From the NCBI GenBank assembly GCA_030435675.1, contig CM059624.1, positions 7,154,769 through 7,218,768 of the forward strand: a stretch of 64,000 bases of DNA, in the 5' to 3' direction. This DNA comes from Steinernema hermaphroditum (taxonomy: Eukaryota; Nematoda; Chromadorea; Rhabditida; Steinernematidae). Made by a program: the position numbers and the translations under genes. Under the pieces are notes generated by a model. It worked only from the letters and a program-made list of their open reading frames with translations, was not told where the DNA came from and made no database searches. Shown here piece by piece: positions 52,924 through 63,582 of the stretch (position 1 is its first letter; each line of letters begins with the position of its first letter).

Positions 52924-54559
52924 ATTTCTGGGGCACCACATTCACGGGAATGGATATTCTCCTGCGGTTGCCAATGTCAAGGCGATCCTAGAGATGCCAA
53001 CTCCCACCAATGTGAAGGAGGTGAGGCGCATCATAGGGATGGCATCCTTCTTCAGACGCCTCGTTCCAAATTTCTCCAAGGTTGTGGAGCCTTTAACGAG
53101 GCTCACAACCAAGGACACTGAATTCTCCTGGGCTGAGGAGCAGAAAGAAGCGCTGGAGACCATAAAAAGGGTGCTTACGACGAAACCAGTTTTGGCTTTT
53201 CCTGACTACTCAAGGCCGTTTGTCATCTTCGTAGACAGCAGCCTTGTAGCTCAAGGTGCCATGCTGGCCCAAGAAGACCCGAGGGACCCAAAGAAGCATA
53301 AGGCAATATCATATTGCAGTAGAATGCTCTCTTCGAGTGAACGAAGATGGCCGGCCACTCATGCTGAGTTAGCCGCGATTATCTTCGCTCTGCGCTCCTT
53401 CAGGATTTACACCTTTCGGAGCAAGATCATTCTCTACACTGACCACAAGCCACTGACGTATCTGCATCAAAAAGCAGATACGAACGCCTGCCTGGCAAGG
53501 TGGCTAGTGGAGCTGCAAAACCATGAGCTCGAAATTAGGCACATCAAAGGCAAAGCCAACGCGGTGGCCGACTGCCTATCTCGCTTTGAAGGGGACTCAG
53601 CAAAAGCTGGTGAGCTACAGGATACTGTAGAATTCCCCCGTTGCCTTCAGATCAGAGCTAATTCAGAGGAGCGCTGGGTAATTCAGCCCACGCCCCTCAA
53701 TATTTTGTTGATCAGAACGGCCGCGGGGGTGCTCAAGCCCATTGACATGGCGAAAGCCCAAAGGGAAGATCCTTCCCTCCAAAAAATCATTGAGTTGCTG
53801 AAAGGAGACCAAAAAGCTGGGTTAGAGGATGTGAATTCTATCCCAAGTAACATTGAAAAGTTCTCCCTAAGGCATGATGGGTGCCTGATGCGCAAAACTG
53901 CGTCGGGGAGAGGGCGCACAGCCCATTCCATTGTGATTCCTGACCAATTTAGGAAAAGTCTGTTCGACTACTTTCACGGCAGTCGCTCGGCCGGAGGGCA
54001 CAGAGGAGCGAGGGCCACACTTCATAAATTAGGCCCGTATTTCTGGTCCGCTATGGCGGGAGACGTGGTCAGGTGGTGTCGTGAATGTCCGGTCTGTCAA
54101 GAAACAAATCCATCAGGTGCGTTGAAAACCCCGATGAGATCGATAATTTCAAACTCTGTTTGGGATAAGGCTGCGGTCGACATCTATGGGCCTTTTCCCC
54201 CTAGTGCGCGAGGAAACCGATACATTCTAAACATACTAGACCTTTTCACCCGATACGTAATCTCCGTCCCATTGAAAGATTACACATCGGTAACGGTAGC
54301 GCGCGCCATTATGAACAACCTTGTTGTGCACTTCAATCAATTAAAGATCTTTTGCGAGATGACCGGCCCAGCGGCGACGCACAAACGGTCAGAGAGCGGT
54401 GATCGTGATGTTGTGTCTGCAGAAGAAGATGGGCAGCGCGATCAGGAAGGGAAAACGACGAGAGGCCATCGCGCCGCCTCGGCACGACAGTCGCCGTGCC
54501 GTTACAACCTGCGGTCACGTAGCTCTGATAGCCACGTTCGCCACTCAGTGTCTCACTGA
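52860..54559 (+). CDS. LTR-element RT thumb, RNase H, integrase (truncated core)
   Basis: The frame resumes in a different register with RT (FLGHHIHGNGYSPAVANVKAI). RNase H follows (VIFVDSSLVAQGAMLAQ; LYTDHKPLTYLH; DCLSRF). The HHCC integrase finger has H in FHGS, H in GGHRG and C-C in CRECPVC. The integrase core begins with its first catalytic Asp (AAVDIYGPF). After VTVARAIMNNLVVHF the similarity stops and unrelated Ser/Arg-rich sequence runs to a stop. The second Asp and the Glu of the DDE triad are missing. A deletion is likely. Confidence 0.8.
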
Positions 54560-55138
54560 ACGGTCCAGACGTCTTCCGCCTCTTCACCTCCCACGGACGT
54601 GCGCTCATCTACTCGCGATCGTGTCTCTTGAAGGAAGCCACCCATAGTAAGTCGTTTCCCTAGTTTCAGATTCATGTCCAAAAACCCAACGGCTACGCCC
54701 AACCCCCCGGCGTATGATCGACGTAACCGTCCGGGCCCCGGCCCTGGGCGCTCCCGTCGTCCAAACCCTCGTGCGGTCCCCGCACACCAAACCCCAAAAA
54801 CCCGTGCAGAACCTGCACACCAAAATATTCATTCCTCTAGTGTGCAGTATGTGATCAGTCAGAGGGCTGAAACATACTGCATGGCCTTGGCCACGCAAGT
54901 AGTCACCACTCTTCAAGTAGCTGCGCGGAAATCATGACGGACCCCGTCAACCAAATAAATCCACCTCTAGTAGATCCCTTGGATCCCAGCAACCAAATAT
55001 AACTTGGACTGTCCCCAGCACTGCTGATTCTTGAGTGGAACCCACTCATCAAAAAAAAGGGTTTCATCAATACACGCCTTCCAAACCTCTCATGCACCCA
55101 TTCTGATTATCGGGACGATAATCCCATAAGGTGGGTAT
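54560..55138 (+). other. 3' internal region of the LTR element, no clear gene
   Basis: It contains a Pro/Arg-rich frame (54674-54937) of unknown meaning. The polypurine run before the 3' LTR is weak (AAGGTGGGTAT). An A-rich run (about 55050) is present. Confidence 0.5.
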
Positions 55139-55387
55139 TGTACGGTGTAGTCGTAGGGTTCCCCTACATCAAATTTCTTTAAAATCCAATCGCCCAGAAG
55201 AAACCCAAACAGATGGAGAGCAGCTCCACTCACACGCTGATCGCGCAGGCGATAAGGCTCGGCGCGAGAGAAAGGAACGCGGCAGCTGACCGGTCAAGAG
55301 GAGGGAGATAAAAGCGGGCCGCGCGTGCGCTCGCGGCTCAGTCTCGATTCAGTTTCAGTTTGATTCTACAGGGAGACATCCTGTTCT
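55139..55387 (+). repeat. 3' LTR
   Basis: It matches 47004-47252 with two substitutions. GGTC (55388-55391) follows it directly and repeats the four bases before the 5' LTR. Confidence 0.93.
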
Positions 55388-55391
55388 GGTC

Positions 55392-56121
55392 TGAATTCCA
55401 CCCGTGGTCTGTGCATACGCAACCTACAGTACCTACACGAAGAAGCGAACGTTCCTCCGGAACTTCTCGTCCTCCGACTGCTTTGTGTACTTCAACTTCA
55501 TCTGGATGATCTTGCAGAAGGTGATGCAGTCGTTGATGAGGGACACCGTGTACATTACCGTATTGTTAACAATAGAGCCAATGAGGGAGGCGTCCCTCTC
55601 GCTGTCTTCGCATCGGATGTACACAAACTCGTAGTACATTGGGACTGTAGCTGATCATCTGACACGGAATCACTGAAAGAAACCGTAGCCACGGCCAAAG
55701 GAGTCTCGGTTCTCACGGATGTAGAGCGACATGAGGATTGTGACGGAGGTCCAAATGAAGAGGATGCAGCTCCTGGTGACTTTTCGCGTGAAGATGTTGT
55801 CATACTTTAGCGGAGCGCAGACGGCCAGCATCCGATTAGCTGAAACGAACTGGTGCATGGAGCAGGACTCGGCGGCGGATGATAAATGTCTTTGGGCTGG
55901 CTAAAGCGCCGTGGAAGTATCGGAAGATTCTTTTAAGGGATTCTCGGAAATATGACTTACAATACAGTAACCGGAGCCGAGTAGACAACGTGGACGATAT
56001 TGGATCCAATTTCTCCGATCGTTCGGCTGACCCAGAAGGCGCCGAACGAGTTATGGAATATGGTCACTTTCTTGATGATGTACATGTTGAGGATTCCAAC
56101 CGCCACTGGCAAAAAGGTCAT
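55392..56121 (-). pseudogene. srx-like chemoreceptor, 5' exons (split by LTR element)
   Basis: Serpentine receptors are chemosensory G-protein-coupled receptors of nematodes. The exon at 56121-55961 has TM1-2 features (VAVGILNMYIIKKVTIFHNSFG). The exon from 55889 has the conserved ANRMLAVCAPLKYDNIFTRK. The TM5-6 side continues (DCITFCKIIQMKLK, RRNVRFF) to about 55430. A donor-like GT and ~45 nt of intron lead to the GGTC at the LTR. The join near 55680 needs an unusual ~29-nt intron or carries a frameshift. Further 5' exons may exist upstream. Confidence 0.65.
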
Positions 56122-56391
56122 CTGTGAGCAGGATTAGATAGCTTCAAAAGAGATGGAGACCCCGACTACAGTATCGAAAGTGGACATCACTCCGCATCCT
56201 TCCATCTCGCCTCCTTGATCATTCAGTTGTGTGGCACATAGCAATGACCTTCTCGAATACGGTACGGTAGGGTTATCCAGGAAGTTAGGCTTCTAGGGGA
56301 CGTTCTTAGGCTGGCAAGCGGTGAACACTGCGAGTGTTCGAGACTGAGGAGACCTTAAGTAGGGCAGGGCGGTGAACACCGATTGCGGTAA

Positions 56392-56474
56392 AAAAGCGCA
56401 CACGGAAAAAAGGGCACAGGGAAAAAGCGCACACGGGAAAAAAGCGCACAGGGAAAAAGCGCACACGGGAAACG
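56392..56474. repeat. 16-19-bp tandem repeat
   Basis: About five units of AAAAAGCGCACA(C)GGG alternate between ACACGGG and ACAGGG versions. The stretch 56122-56498 has no gene. Confidence 0.8.
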
Positions 56475-56500
56475 GGATAAGGCAGCTTAGCATTGGTGTA

Positions 56501-57806
56501 CAGGGTGTTCCATTAGTTCTGTAACGGATTTGAAAATGTGTGTTTTGAGTTGATTTTTTTTTTGCTTTTCACTTATTTTGACGTTTACTGCGTTTTTCTT
56601 GGCCCTTTTTTATCTTATATCCACTGTTTCCCTGATATTCCGCAATATTATAAGAATTTGTCATGGCCTCCAAAGAAAAGAGTTTCGCGGCCGTTTCGTA
56701 TTTCGCGGAAGGAGGTCAAAATCGGACATTGGAAAGTTGCTGAATCTGGCTCGCGGAAAGCTTGTACGGCAGCGAAACGACTTCTGCGCCTTTATGAAGC
56801 CGCGAAATTCATAGAACCTAGTCCTAGAAGTGAAAGACCGAAGAGTGCGCGAACCAGATTGATGATTTAAGCTGTGAAGAAGCGATTTGAGCGAAATCCC
56901 GAGTGCTACATTAGAAAAATGGCCTTGGACTCCAAAAATATTGAAACCATCCACCCAATGCATTGTGAACGATAACCTGAAGCTAATCTCGCCCAGAAAA
57001 TCCACTGGATACGTGCCGACGCATCACAGAAAGAAGTATAGAAGGGAAAAATGGAAGAGTCTGATAGCCCTGGCCACGAGCAAAGAAATTCGTTGACTCC
57101 TGTTCACGGATCAATTAATTTTTTCGATTAAATTATTCCCAAATCAGCATAACGAGTGAGTTTTCCATGAAGCAGGTTCTTCTCGGTCTGTTGAGTTCAA
57201 AAGGAACCATTTCCCATCGAAGCCCGTTATGGTATGCGCTAAAATATGAGGGATGGGCCAAACGAAACCCGTTTTTATCCAAAAAGGGGTCTGGATTGAT
57301 TCGAAAATCTATCAAGAATGGAATTTGAAGGCATATGTGGCAATATTCACTTAGGAACACTTTAAAAACGAAAATTAGGTGTTCCAGAAAGAGTTGATTC
57401 CGGCGCATGGACCGAAATTATCGATGGAGGTCGCGAATCAGATCTGCCCCAAGTTAGTGGGGTAAGGACATGTGGCCTTTCATTAGCGCCGACCTGAGCC
57501 CACTGGACTATGCCATCTATGGATTCTTGGAGAGTGAAGTCTCGCGAATCCAGCACACTAGCTTAAACAGTCTGAAGCGGTCTCTGGAGCGAGCATAGGC
57601 GATGAACTGTTCGTGGCCACGACGAAGAATTTTAGAAAACTTCTTGAAGCCTTTTCTCCCACTGAATGTGGCGATTTCAATTAATCGTTATAGATAATTG
57701 TTCTCGTGGTACTCTTTTATAGGTGTACCAATTTTCACGTGAATCCGTTGGATTTTCGTCGAGATATAGCCATTTTTAGGCGTTACAGAACTTATGGAAC
57801 ACCCTG
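56501..57806 (+). mobile_element. mariner/Tc1 element with dead transposase
   Basis: This 1306-bp element has ~27-bp inverted ends (CAGGGTGTTCCATTAGTTCTG and its complement ending GGAACACCCTG) and TA on both sides (56499-56500, 57807-57808). Transposase traces run along the plus strand in several frames. The clearest is DLSPLDYAIYGF at about 57493, the third-acid region of mariner transposases. Stops and frameshifts abolish function. Confidence 0.9.
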
Positions 57807-58049
57807 TATATAGACAGCATTAGTCTGTAAATCTCGGTGAAGTTAGTCTGCACTGAAGATTGTGAATACAGACATAGTACAGTGAATACAGACAATCAAG
57901 CTGGTGGAAGCGTGAACAATGTGGAAGGACGATTACTCTAGTCCTTACCGAAGGACTGTTCGTTTACAAGCATTCAGTAAATTGCGCTGAAGGCGCCGCC
58001 CGCCTTCCTAAACTCGTATCCCCCGGAAAGGCTGTTCAGTGAATCACAG

Positions 58050-60134
58050 GCTCAGAATATGAATGTCCTAACACACACCCAAGATAATTGCAATTGTCAG
58101 TGAAGCCTACTTCTTCCCGTTGGTCAACAAAGCAAACAACATCGGCATAAACAGCTTAAACCTATTAATATGACATAACAATAACAAATCGTATGCAAGG
58201 ACGGTCTAGGAATCTACAGAGGTCGCCGACTGGCTCAGGCTCATCTTCTGCTCTTTTTTCTCGAGGTGCTGTATCACACTCTCTAGCGTCGACTTCAGCT
58301 TCGGATCAAGGGGGAAAGACACCCGCTTCACCTCTGCTTGCAACTTTCTGAGATCTTCAAGATTTTTCTGTGCATCTAAACAATACAATATTGATACGAG
58401 AGTCGAACGATTGACTACCTACCGTACATGCTTATGAGTTTAGGCGCCAAATGAGCTTGCAGGTCGACACTTGTAGCTTTCGTGTCGTCGATGTCCACCA
58501 ACTCAAACAGCTTATGAAGAACATCGGGGCGTCCAAGCCTTGCTTCTCGGATAACGATGTAGTTGAGCTTCAGGCCGGTCAGGTATGTGACGTGCTTCTC
58601 GAACATCCTCTTAGCGCTGCTATCCAAACCGGCCTCCAGGAAAGCGAGAACAAAGTGGATGGCTGCTGTGTTACGGTCGTGAAGCTTCACAATTAAGTTG
58701 AACACATCTTTCATCAGCACTTGGTTCTCGGCCTCAATACACGCATGGATCATGGGGTATTGGCCGAACATCTGTTTGCGTGCTTCGGACTCGCTACGGA
58801 CCAAGTTGAAGGCCTCTTTAAGCTTTTTCCTGTAAAAAACGATTGTACAATTCTGTTGATTTCATAGTGCTTACTCATCGATCAGCTGTTTCAGGGAATT
58901 GTTTTTAGCCAATTGAAGAAGGCGTTTACGTTGTGTAATCGGGATGGCGAACGTCTCTGTCAGTAGGTTCACAAACTGTTTCAAATGATCCTCTTCCACT
59001 TCAACAGCGGCGTCACAAATCTGCAACAGCACATGATCAAAACGGGTAAAACGTTTGAAGAAATTTTAGAAAGACAGACAGTCATTCAGTCTAGACCGCT
59101 GAGGTTCGTCGGAAAACACATTGCTAACGGTCCAACTCTCAGGACCGGTCGACTGTGAGCATCGCTTACCCTATTCAAAGCACCAAAGATTTGTCGTGCT
59201 TCAGCTTCACCTTCTCCAGCACCTCTTTCGCGCTTTCAGCTTTACCACGGCAACACAGGTTCAGAGCATATAAAAATCCATAGGCGCCGGCGTAATTTAC
59301 TCTGAACATTAGGATACGGTCGAATGTCCTTTCGAGAGAACGGCTCTTACGGTAGCTTCCAAAATTCATCTGAGATGTCACTTCTCAGGTCTTTCAGGGC
59401 CTCTTCGAAAGACGCTGACAGTATTCTGAAGAGCCTAGTGCGCGGTATTTCGGAGGACTGGCTCAAGTTCAACATCTGCTGCGCATTCTTGGCAATGGCC
59501 AGCAAATTTCTAGGAGTTTCCGTAGCTCTTTTACGAACCAGAACTCCAGGATTGATCTTCTTTTCCGGATCTGATAATGACCGAGCTTTCTCTTCCAAAA
59601 GAGAAATGTCCTCCGTTTCCATCCAACGGACTACAGTCTTAAATTTTGAACTGAATAAATATACAGTCGCTTTAACAAGATACCTTCGATTTCCTTCGCA
59701 ACTGCTTAACAAGTCCAGCGCGATTGGGCATATTATTCTCGCTAAGGCTGTTCTCCTGAGATGACACTTCCTCCGCATTCAGTGAGATACGCGACTCTTC
59801 CGTCCAAATGTTAACAAGTTCACTGATACGGTTGTCAGCGAGCTTGGGGGAAAGCATAATCTTCGACACAACTTTGAAGCCGTATCCATCGTGAACCCTC
59901 TGAGGCGAGTTTTCGCCAAAAACAAAGGTGGCGGCAACTATCTTTGAAGCTAATTTGAGCGTCGTTGGCGTTACATCGTTCGACGTCAGAATACGCACAA
60001 GTTCATGTCCAACACGCGCAGACATAACTCGGATATTACCATTGGGATTCAAAGGACTGAAGAACCACAATCAAAATTTTAAGATCCGTATTCACTCTCC
60101 TCCATTAGCTCCAAAAGGTGTTGCAGGTTATGAG
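58050..60134 (-). pseudogene. inverted partial copy of the LRPPRC gene (exon 7 end to 3' flank)
   Basis: This matches about 35030-37142 in reverse complement, introns included, so it is a DNA-level copy. It carries exons equal to 8-13 of the gene at 32802. It differs by scattered substitutions, an in-frame loss of 7 codons (the LYSIIIS stretch) and a 7-nt deletion near 59185 that shifts the frame to an early stop. The 3' flank up to about 37142 is copied too. It has no 5' exons or promoter. Confidence 0.88.
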
Positions 60135-60175
60135 TCCAGTTATGAGTCGAATCGGTCGTTCGCCAGGGGTTAAAT

Positions 60176-60350
60176 GCAGTGTTACCGGAAGATTTTTATC
60201 AACAGAAATTAAACACTTAGAATAAAAAAGCGAACCAAATTTATTCCTCCGGTTTCTTCGGCAAAGGAATCAGCGACTGGTGCGTGTAGATGGAACATGC
60301 GAGGTTCTTCCACACGTGAAGCATTCCGGCCGCATTGTCCGTCTACTTAC
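60176..60350 (+). pseudogene. copy of the paralogue-3 3' end plus PP1 fragment
   Basis: This aligns in the same orientation with about 38301-38480. It covers the last codons of the paralogue-3 gene and, on the minus strand, the end of the PP1 C-terminal fragment (SLIPLPKKPEE and stop). It is more diverged than the neighbouring LRPPRC copy. It sits immediately beside that copy, as expected if one larger block was copied and rearranged. Confidence 0.75.
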
Positions 60351-60649
60351 CTTCACTAGCACCCTCATTCTCTTTTTTCTTTTCTAAATCAAAATAAGTA
60401 ACTGACGTATTCCCGTTAAAAAGCAAATAAACATACTGCAAAAATCGCATTCGTCTCACCTGTAGTCGGATTAAAAAATTGGTGACATTTTTTCGATTTG
60501 GTCCCACAACGCTTTTTTTGCGCGCGTCACGCCATCTTCGTGTGTGGCACTGCATTTTACAATGGGAAATGCAAATCGTCCGCATGTTTGGGCACTTTTG
60601 ACGGGGATATCACACGAATCTCAAAATTCTACAAGCAAATCAGTATTGC

Positions 60650-61411
60650 TTGGTTAATTGCGAGTCGATTGAGCCTAAAATTGTCGAAATTGAACGCGTG
60701 CACAAGAAGTTATTCACATTTTTTTTCACACATCAAAACGTTGTGTCTGCTCCCTCCGGCAAAGACAAGCGCCTGCTGTTCGTACGAAATCTACCTGAAT
60801 CATCTTCCCGAAATGCGACTGACCGCTCATCTGCTGACCACGAAGCTGTGACTAAACTCTTGGACCTGTTGGAAGTCGAATGCCGCCCTATTGACGTCAG
60901 ATGCCTGAGACTTGGTTCCATTGGAAATCGCCCTCGTCTGCTGAAGATCATCCTCCCATTTCCCGAACTGGTTGCCTGTGCTATGCGGAACTGCCGAAAT
61001 CTCCGAACCGGTGCCTTCAAAGGTGTCTTCATCCGCCCTGATATGTCTGTAGAAGAGCGCGATGAGGATAAGAAACTACGCGAAGAACTTCGTGCAAGAA
61101 GGGCAAACGGAGAAGATGTTTTGCTTCGCAGCAGGAAAATCGTCGCTCGCTCCGCCGCTGCTGCCGCCGCCGCCGGAGATCTGAAGGGAGATAGTGCTGC
61201 CGACGATGTTGCTGCTGACGCCGCAGCTGGTGCCGATGACGCCATGGTCCCGCTGAAGAGAAAGCCCTCACGTCCTCGGAAATCTGAGGAGCCTTCCACC
61301 TCTGCTCCTAAGCGCCGACTGTCTACCACCGATGGCCTCGTCGATCCCCACGAAGCCGCAACTTCTTCGGTGCAGCCTGCAAAGAGGAACGTCCCGAACA
61401 GCCCGCAATAG
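60650..61411 (+). CDS. LINE (CR1/jockey-like) ORF1 protein
   Basis: This RNA-binding ORF1 type has an RRM-like start (LLFVRNLPESS), a central RCLRLGSIGNRPRLLKIILP and the family-typical GVFIRPDMSVEERDEDKK...LRARRANGED. An Ala/Asp-rich then Lys/Arg/Pro-rich tail follows. It lies 18 bp upstream of the ORF2 start on the same strand. The true ATG may be internal. The opposite strand also has a long chance frame here. Confidence 0.75.
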   Translation: MVNCESIEPKIVEIERVHKKLFTFFFTHQNVVSAPSGKDKRLLFVRNLPESSSRNATDRSSADHEAVTKLLDLLEVECRPIDVRCLRLGSIGNRPRLLKIILPFPELVACAMRNCRNLRTGAFKGVFIRPDMSVEERDEDKKLREELRARRANGEDVLLRSRKIVARSAAAAAAAGDLKGDSAADDVAADAAAGADDAMVPLKRKPSRPRKSEEPSTSAPKRRLSTTDGLVDPHEAATSSVQPAKRNVPNSPQ

Positions 61412-61429
61412 GATTTTGCCCCGTCAGCG

Positions 61430-63118
61430 ATGGTTAGTTGCACATTACCTTTTGTATCGTCCCCTTCTATTAAGTGTATTCTATTGAATTCTCGCTCAGT
61501 TGTTAACAAACTTTCCGAGCTCTCCCTCTTTCTCTCGTCTAATAACTTTGACTTAGTTTTCATCTCTGAATCATGGCTCAACTCTAGTTGTGGAATCACT
61601 GACTCTGTTTTGTCTTTTGACGGATGTTTCGATGTTTTCCGGAGTGACCGTATTTCCGACTTGTCGCGAGGTGGTGGGGTTCTAATCTTGTCTAAGCGCT
61701 GCCGCACTTCCTTAATTTCTGTTGAAAGCTTCTCAGTTACCCAGTACGTCCAAATTCTTTGCGTTGATCTCGTCAGACCCAGTCAGTGCCGTTTTATCCT
61801 TGTCTACCGCTCCCCTGTGGCTTCCCGCAGCACAAACTCCTTAGTTGCTAATGCACTCACGCGTCTATATGAACCTGCTTTCCCGACATGTGTCTTGGGT
61901 GATTTCAACATTCCTAAGGTAGACTGGCGATCTTCTATCTCTCCAATTCTTAACCCAAACGATGGTCTTACCTCCTGGTTCGTCAAAAACAACTTTTGGC
62001 AGCTGGTTGATAAAGCCACCCGAGGGAATAATATTCTTGATCTTCTCTTCATTGATTCTAAAGCGCCAGTTTACGATGTATCTGTTTCTCCTGCTGCAAT
62101 TAGCGGCTGTGACCATTCATTTATTTCCTTTTTATGCAAAACCTCGTCAGATATCCCCTTAGTTTATTCTCGTAACCGTCTAAATTTCACGAAAGCCGAC
62201 TACGATTCCATCAATGACATTCTTGTCAATGTTGACTGGATGGCGATGTTTCTGTCGCACGACCTCTCAGAATGCTATAACTCCTTTTCATCCTGTGTTT
62301 TCCACTTAATCTGTCAGTTCACTCCTGATATCTCTAGTAACCTTTCGGCTGAACGGCACTATAAACTGAAGGCCTACGGGATTGAAGGTTCTTTGCTGAA
62401 TTGGATTAAAGACTTCCTATCGGACCGTGTCCTGTCTGTCAATGTCAATGGCTCGGTTTCTCCCCCAATCCATGTGAAATCAGGCGTTCCACAAGGCTCA
62501 TGCCTTGGGCCTCTCCTTTTCGCAATATATGTTAATGATCTTCCCTCCATCTTTCCGTCTGAAGTCCACTGCGTCCTCTATGCAGACGACTTGAAGTTGT
62601 ACACCCTTTCTAATCCCAAGTCTCTCAGACGAGCTCTCAGAAGTCTCGAGTCATGGTCCTCAGATTGGAAGCTCCCCATCGCTGCGTCCAAGACTGCAGT
62701 AATGCATGTTGGGCGTAATAATCCCCGCGTTGACTATGTCCTCAACGATACTGTCATCAAGAAAGTTTCGATTATCAAAGATTTAGGCGTGACATACGAT
62801 GATAAGTTGTCTTTCGAGCCACACCTTAAGATCTGCGTATCTAAGGCTACGCGTTTGAGCAAAATGGTTGCCAGAGTGTTTCAATGTAGAAGTCAGTCTA
62901 TTTTATGGCGTCTGTTTACCTCATATATTCGACCTATCCTTGAGTATGGTTCCATTGTGTGGTCACCACACACAGCAAAAGATTCTGATCTAGTAGAAGC
63001 GGTGCAGAAGAAATATGTGAAATCCATGTTTCTCCGCTGCAACAACTTCGCTCCTCATTACTCTTCCTCCCTAGCTAACAAGGGAACATCCCCAAATGCC
63101 CGACGAGTTAGGAGCTGA
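61430..63118 (+). CDS. LINE ORF2: endonuclease and internally deleted reverse transcriptase
   Basis: The N-terminal APE-type endonuclease shows LLNSRSVVNK, FISESWL, VLGDFNIPKVDW and CDHSFIS. The RT then jumps from the linker (ICQFTPDISSN) straight into AYGIEGSLLNWIKDFL, so the fingers and motif A with its catalytic Asp are missing. The later parts are present: SGVPQGSCLGPLLF and the YADD box. The frame stays open across the deletion. The 3' end is cut by an inverted duplication (63073-63582) and the tail continues at 63560. Confidence 0.85.
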   Translation: MVSCTLPFVSSPSIKCILLNSRSVVNKLSELSLFLSSNNFDLVFISESWLNSSCGITDSVLSFDGCFDVFRSDRISDLSRGGGVLILSKRCRTSLISVESFSVTQYVQILCVDLVRPSQCRFILVYRSPVASRSTNSLVANALTRLYEPAFPTCVLGDFNIPKVDWRSSISPILNPNDGLTSWFVKNNFWQLVDKATRGNNILDLLFIDSKAPVYDVSVSPAAISGCDHSFISFLCKTSSDIPLVYSRNRLNFTKADYDSINDILVNVDWMAMFLSHDLSECYNSFSSCVFHLICQFTPDISSNLSAERHYKLKAYGIEGSLLNWIKDFLSDRVLSVNVNGSVSPPIHVKSGVPQGSCLGPLLFAIYVNDLPSIFPSEVHCVLYADDLKLYTLSNPKSLRRALRSLESWSSDWKLPIAASKTAVMHVGRNNPRVDYVLNDTVIKKVSIIKDLGVTYDDKLSFEPHLKICVSKATRLSKMVARVFQCRSQSILWRLFTSYIRPILEYGSIVWSPHTAKDSDLVEAVQKKYVKSMFLRCNNFAPHYSSSLANKGTSPNARRVRS

Positions 63119-63582
63119 GATGTGGCGCGGCTTGTAGGCGGTCTTCTAACTAAGAAAACGCACATAGTCTCACCGGCCATAAATCAGTCGGGCTACCATA
63201 AAGATGGTAATGAAGTTGCAAAAATTGTAAGGTCTCCTGGTGCGATGTCCCTGGCTCGTCAGAATATACGGTTTTCATGTCAGTTTTTGTCATTTTTTGA
63301 CCCCTTTTCTTGCTAAAAGAACATGGTTGTTAACTGGTAACGTTAATTTTGGCTCTAAATGCCGAAATCCTTAAAAACCCCGTCCAAAATCGGACAAAAA
63401 TACCGTATATTCTGACTAGTCAGGGACATCGCACCAGGAGACCTTACAATTTTTTATGGTAGCCCGACTGATTTATGGCCGATGAGATTATGTGCGTTTT
63501 CTTAGTTAGAAGACCGTCTACAAGCCGCGCCACATCTCAGCTCCTAACACGTCGGACACTTGGGGATGTTCCCTTGTAAGCT
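63073..63582. repeat. inverted duplication in LINE ORF2 flanking a MITE
   Basis: Arms of ~128 bp (63073-63200 and about 63453-63582) are reverse complements. Landmarks are GGGAACATCCCCAAATG with its complement, and TTAGGAGCTGAGATGTGGCG with its complement. The right arm carries the native LINE sequence (LGMFPCK), so the left arm is the extra copy. The middle holds MITE M1 copy 2. Confidence 0.85.
63234..63450. mobile_element. MITE family M1, copy 2
   Basis: This 217-bp element starts ATTGTAAGGTCTCCTGGTGCG and ends CCTTACAAT. It shares its ends and interior with 39685-39939 but is shorter. It lies inside the inverted duplication of the LINE. Confidence 0.9.

Larger units (their letters stand above)
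47004..55387 (+). mobile_element. Ty3/Gypsy-class LTR retrotransposon with glycoprotein-like region
   Basis: This 8.4-kb element is flanked by GGTC at 47000-47003 and 55388-55391. The LTRs (47004-47252, 55139-55387) are 249 bp and differ at two visible positions, so the insertion is young. A primer-binding-like site (TGGTGCCCCGAG) starts at 47252. Coding order: Gag with CCHC knuckle, a membrane-anchored Cys-rich glycoprotein-like region, protease, RT, RNase H, integrase zinc finger and a partial integrase core. The frame changes near 49960-50030 and near 52780-52860. It has split an srx gene, in the opposite orientation to that gene. Confidence 0.9.

Noticed and set aside
54674..54937. Pro/Arg-rich frame as a 3' envelope gene of the LTR element
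   Set aside because: Too short, no signal peptide, no cysteines of a glycoprotein and no membrane span.
55433..55639. Separate small gene on the minus strand
   Set aside because: Its sequence fits the TM5-6 region of the srx receptor and sits in order with the other srx exons.
60733..61707. Long minus-strand open frame (324 codons)
   Set aside because: It is the antisense of LINE ORF1 and the start of ORF2. The composition is Ser/Arg/Ala-rich with no domain, while the plus strand has clear family motifs.
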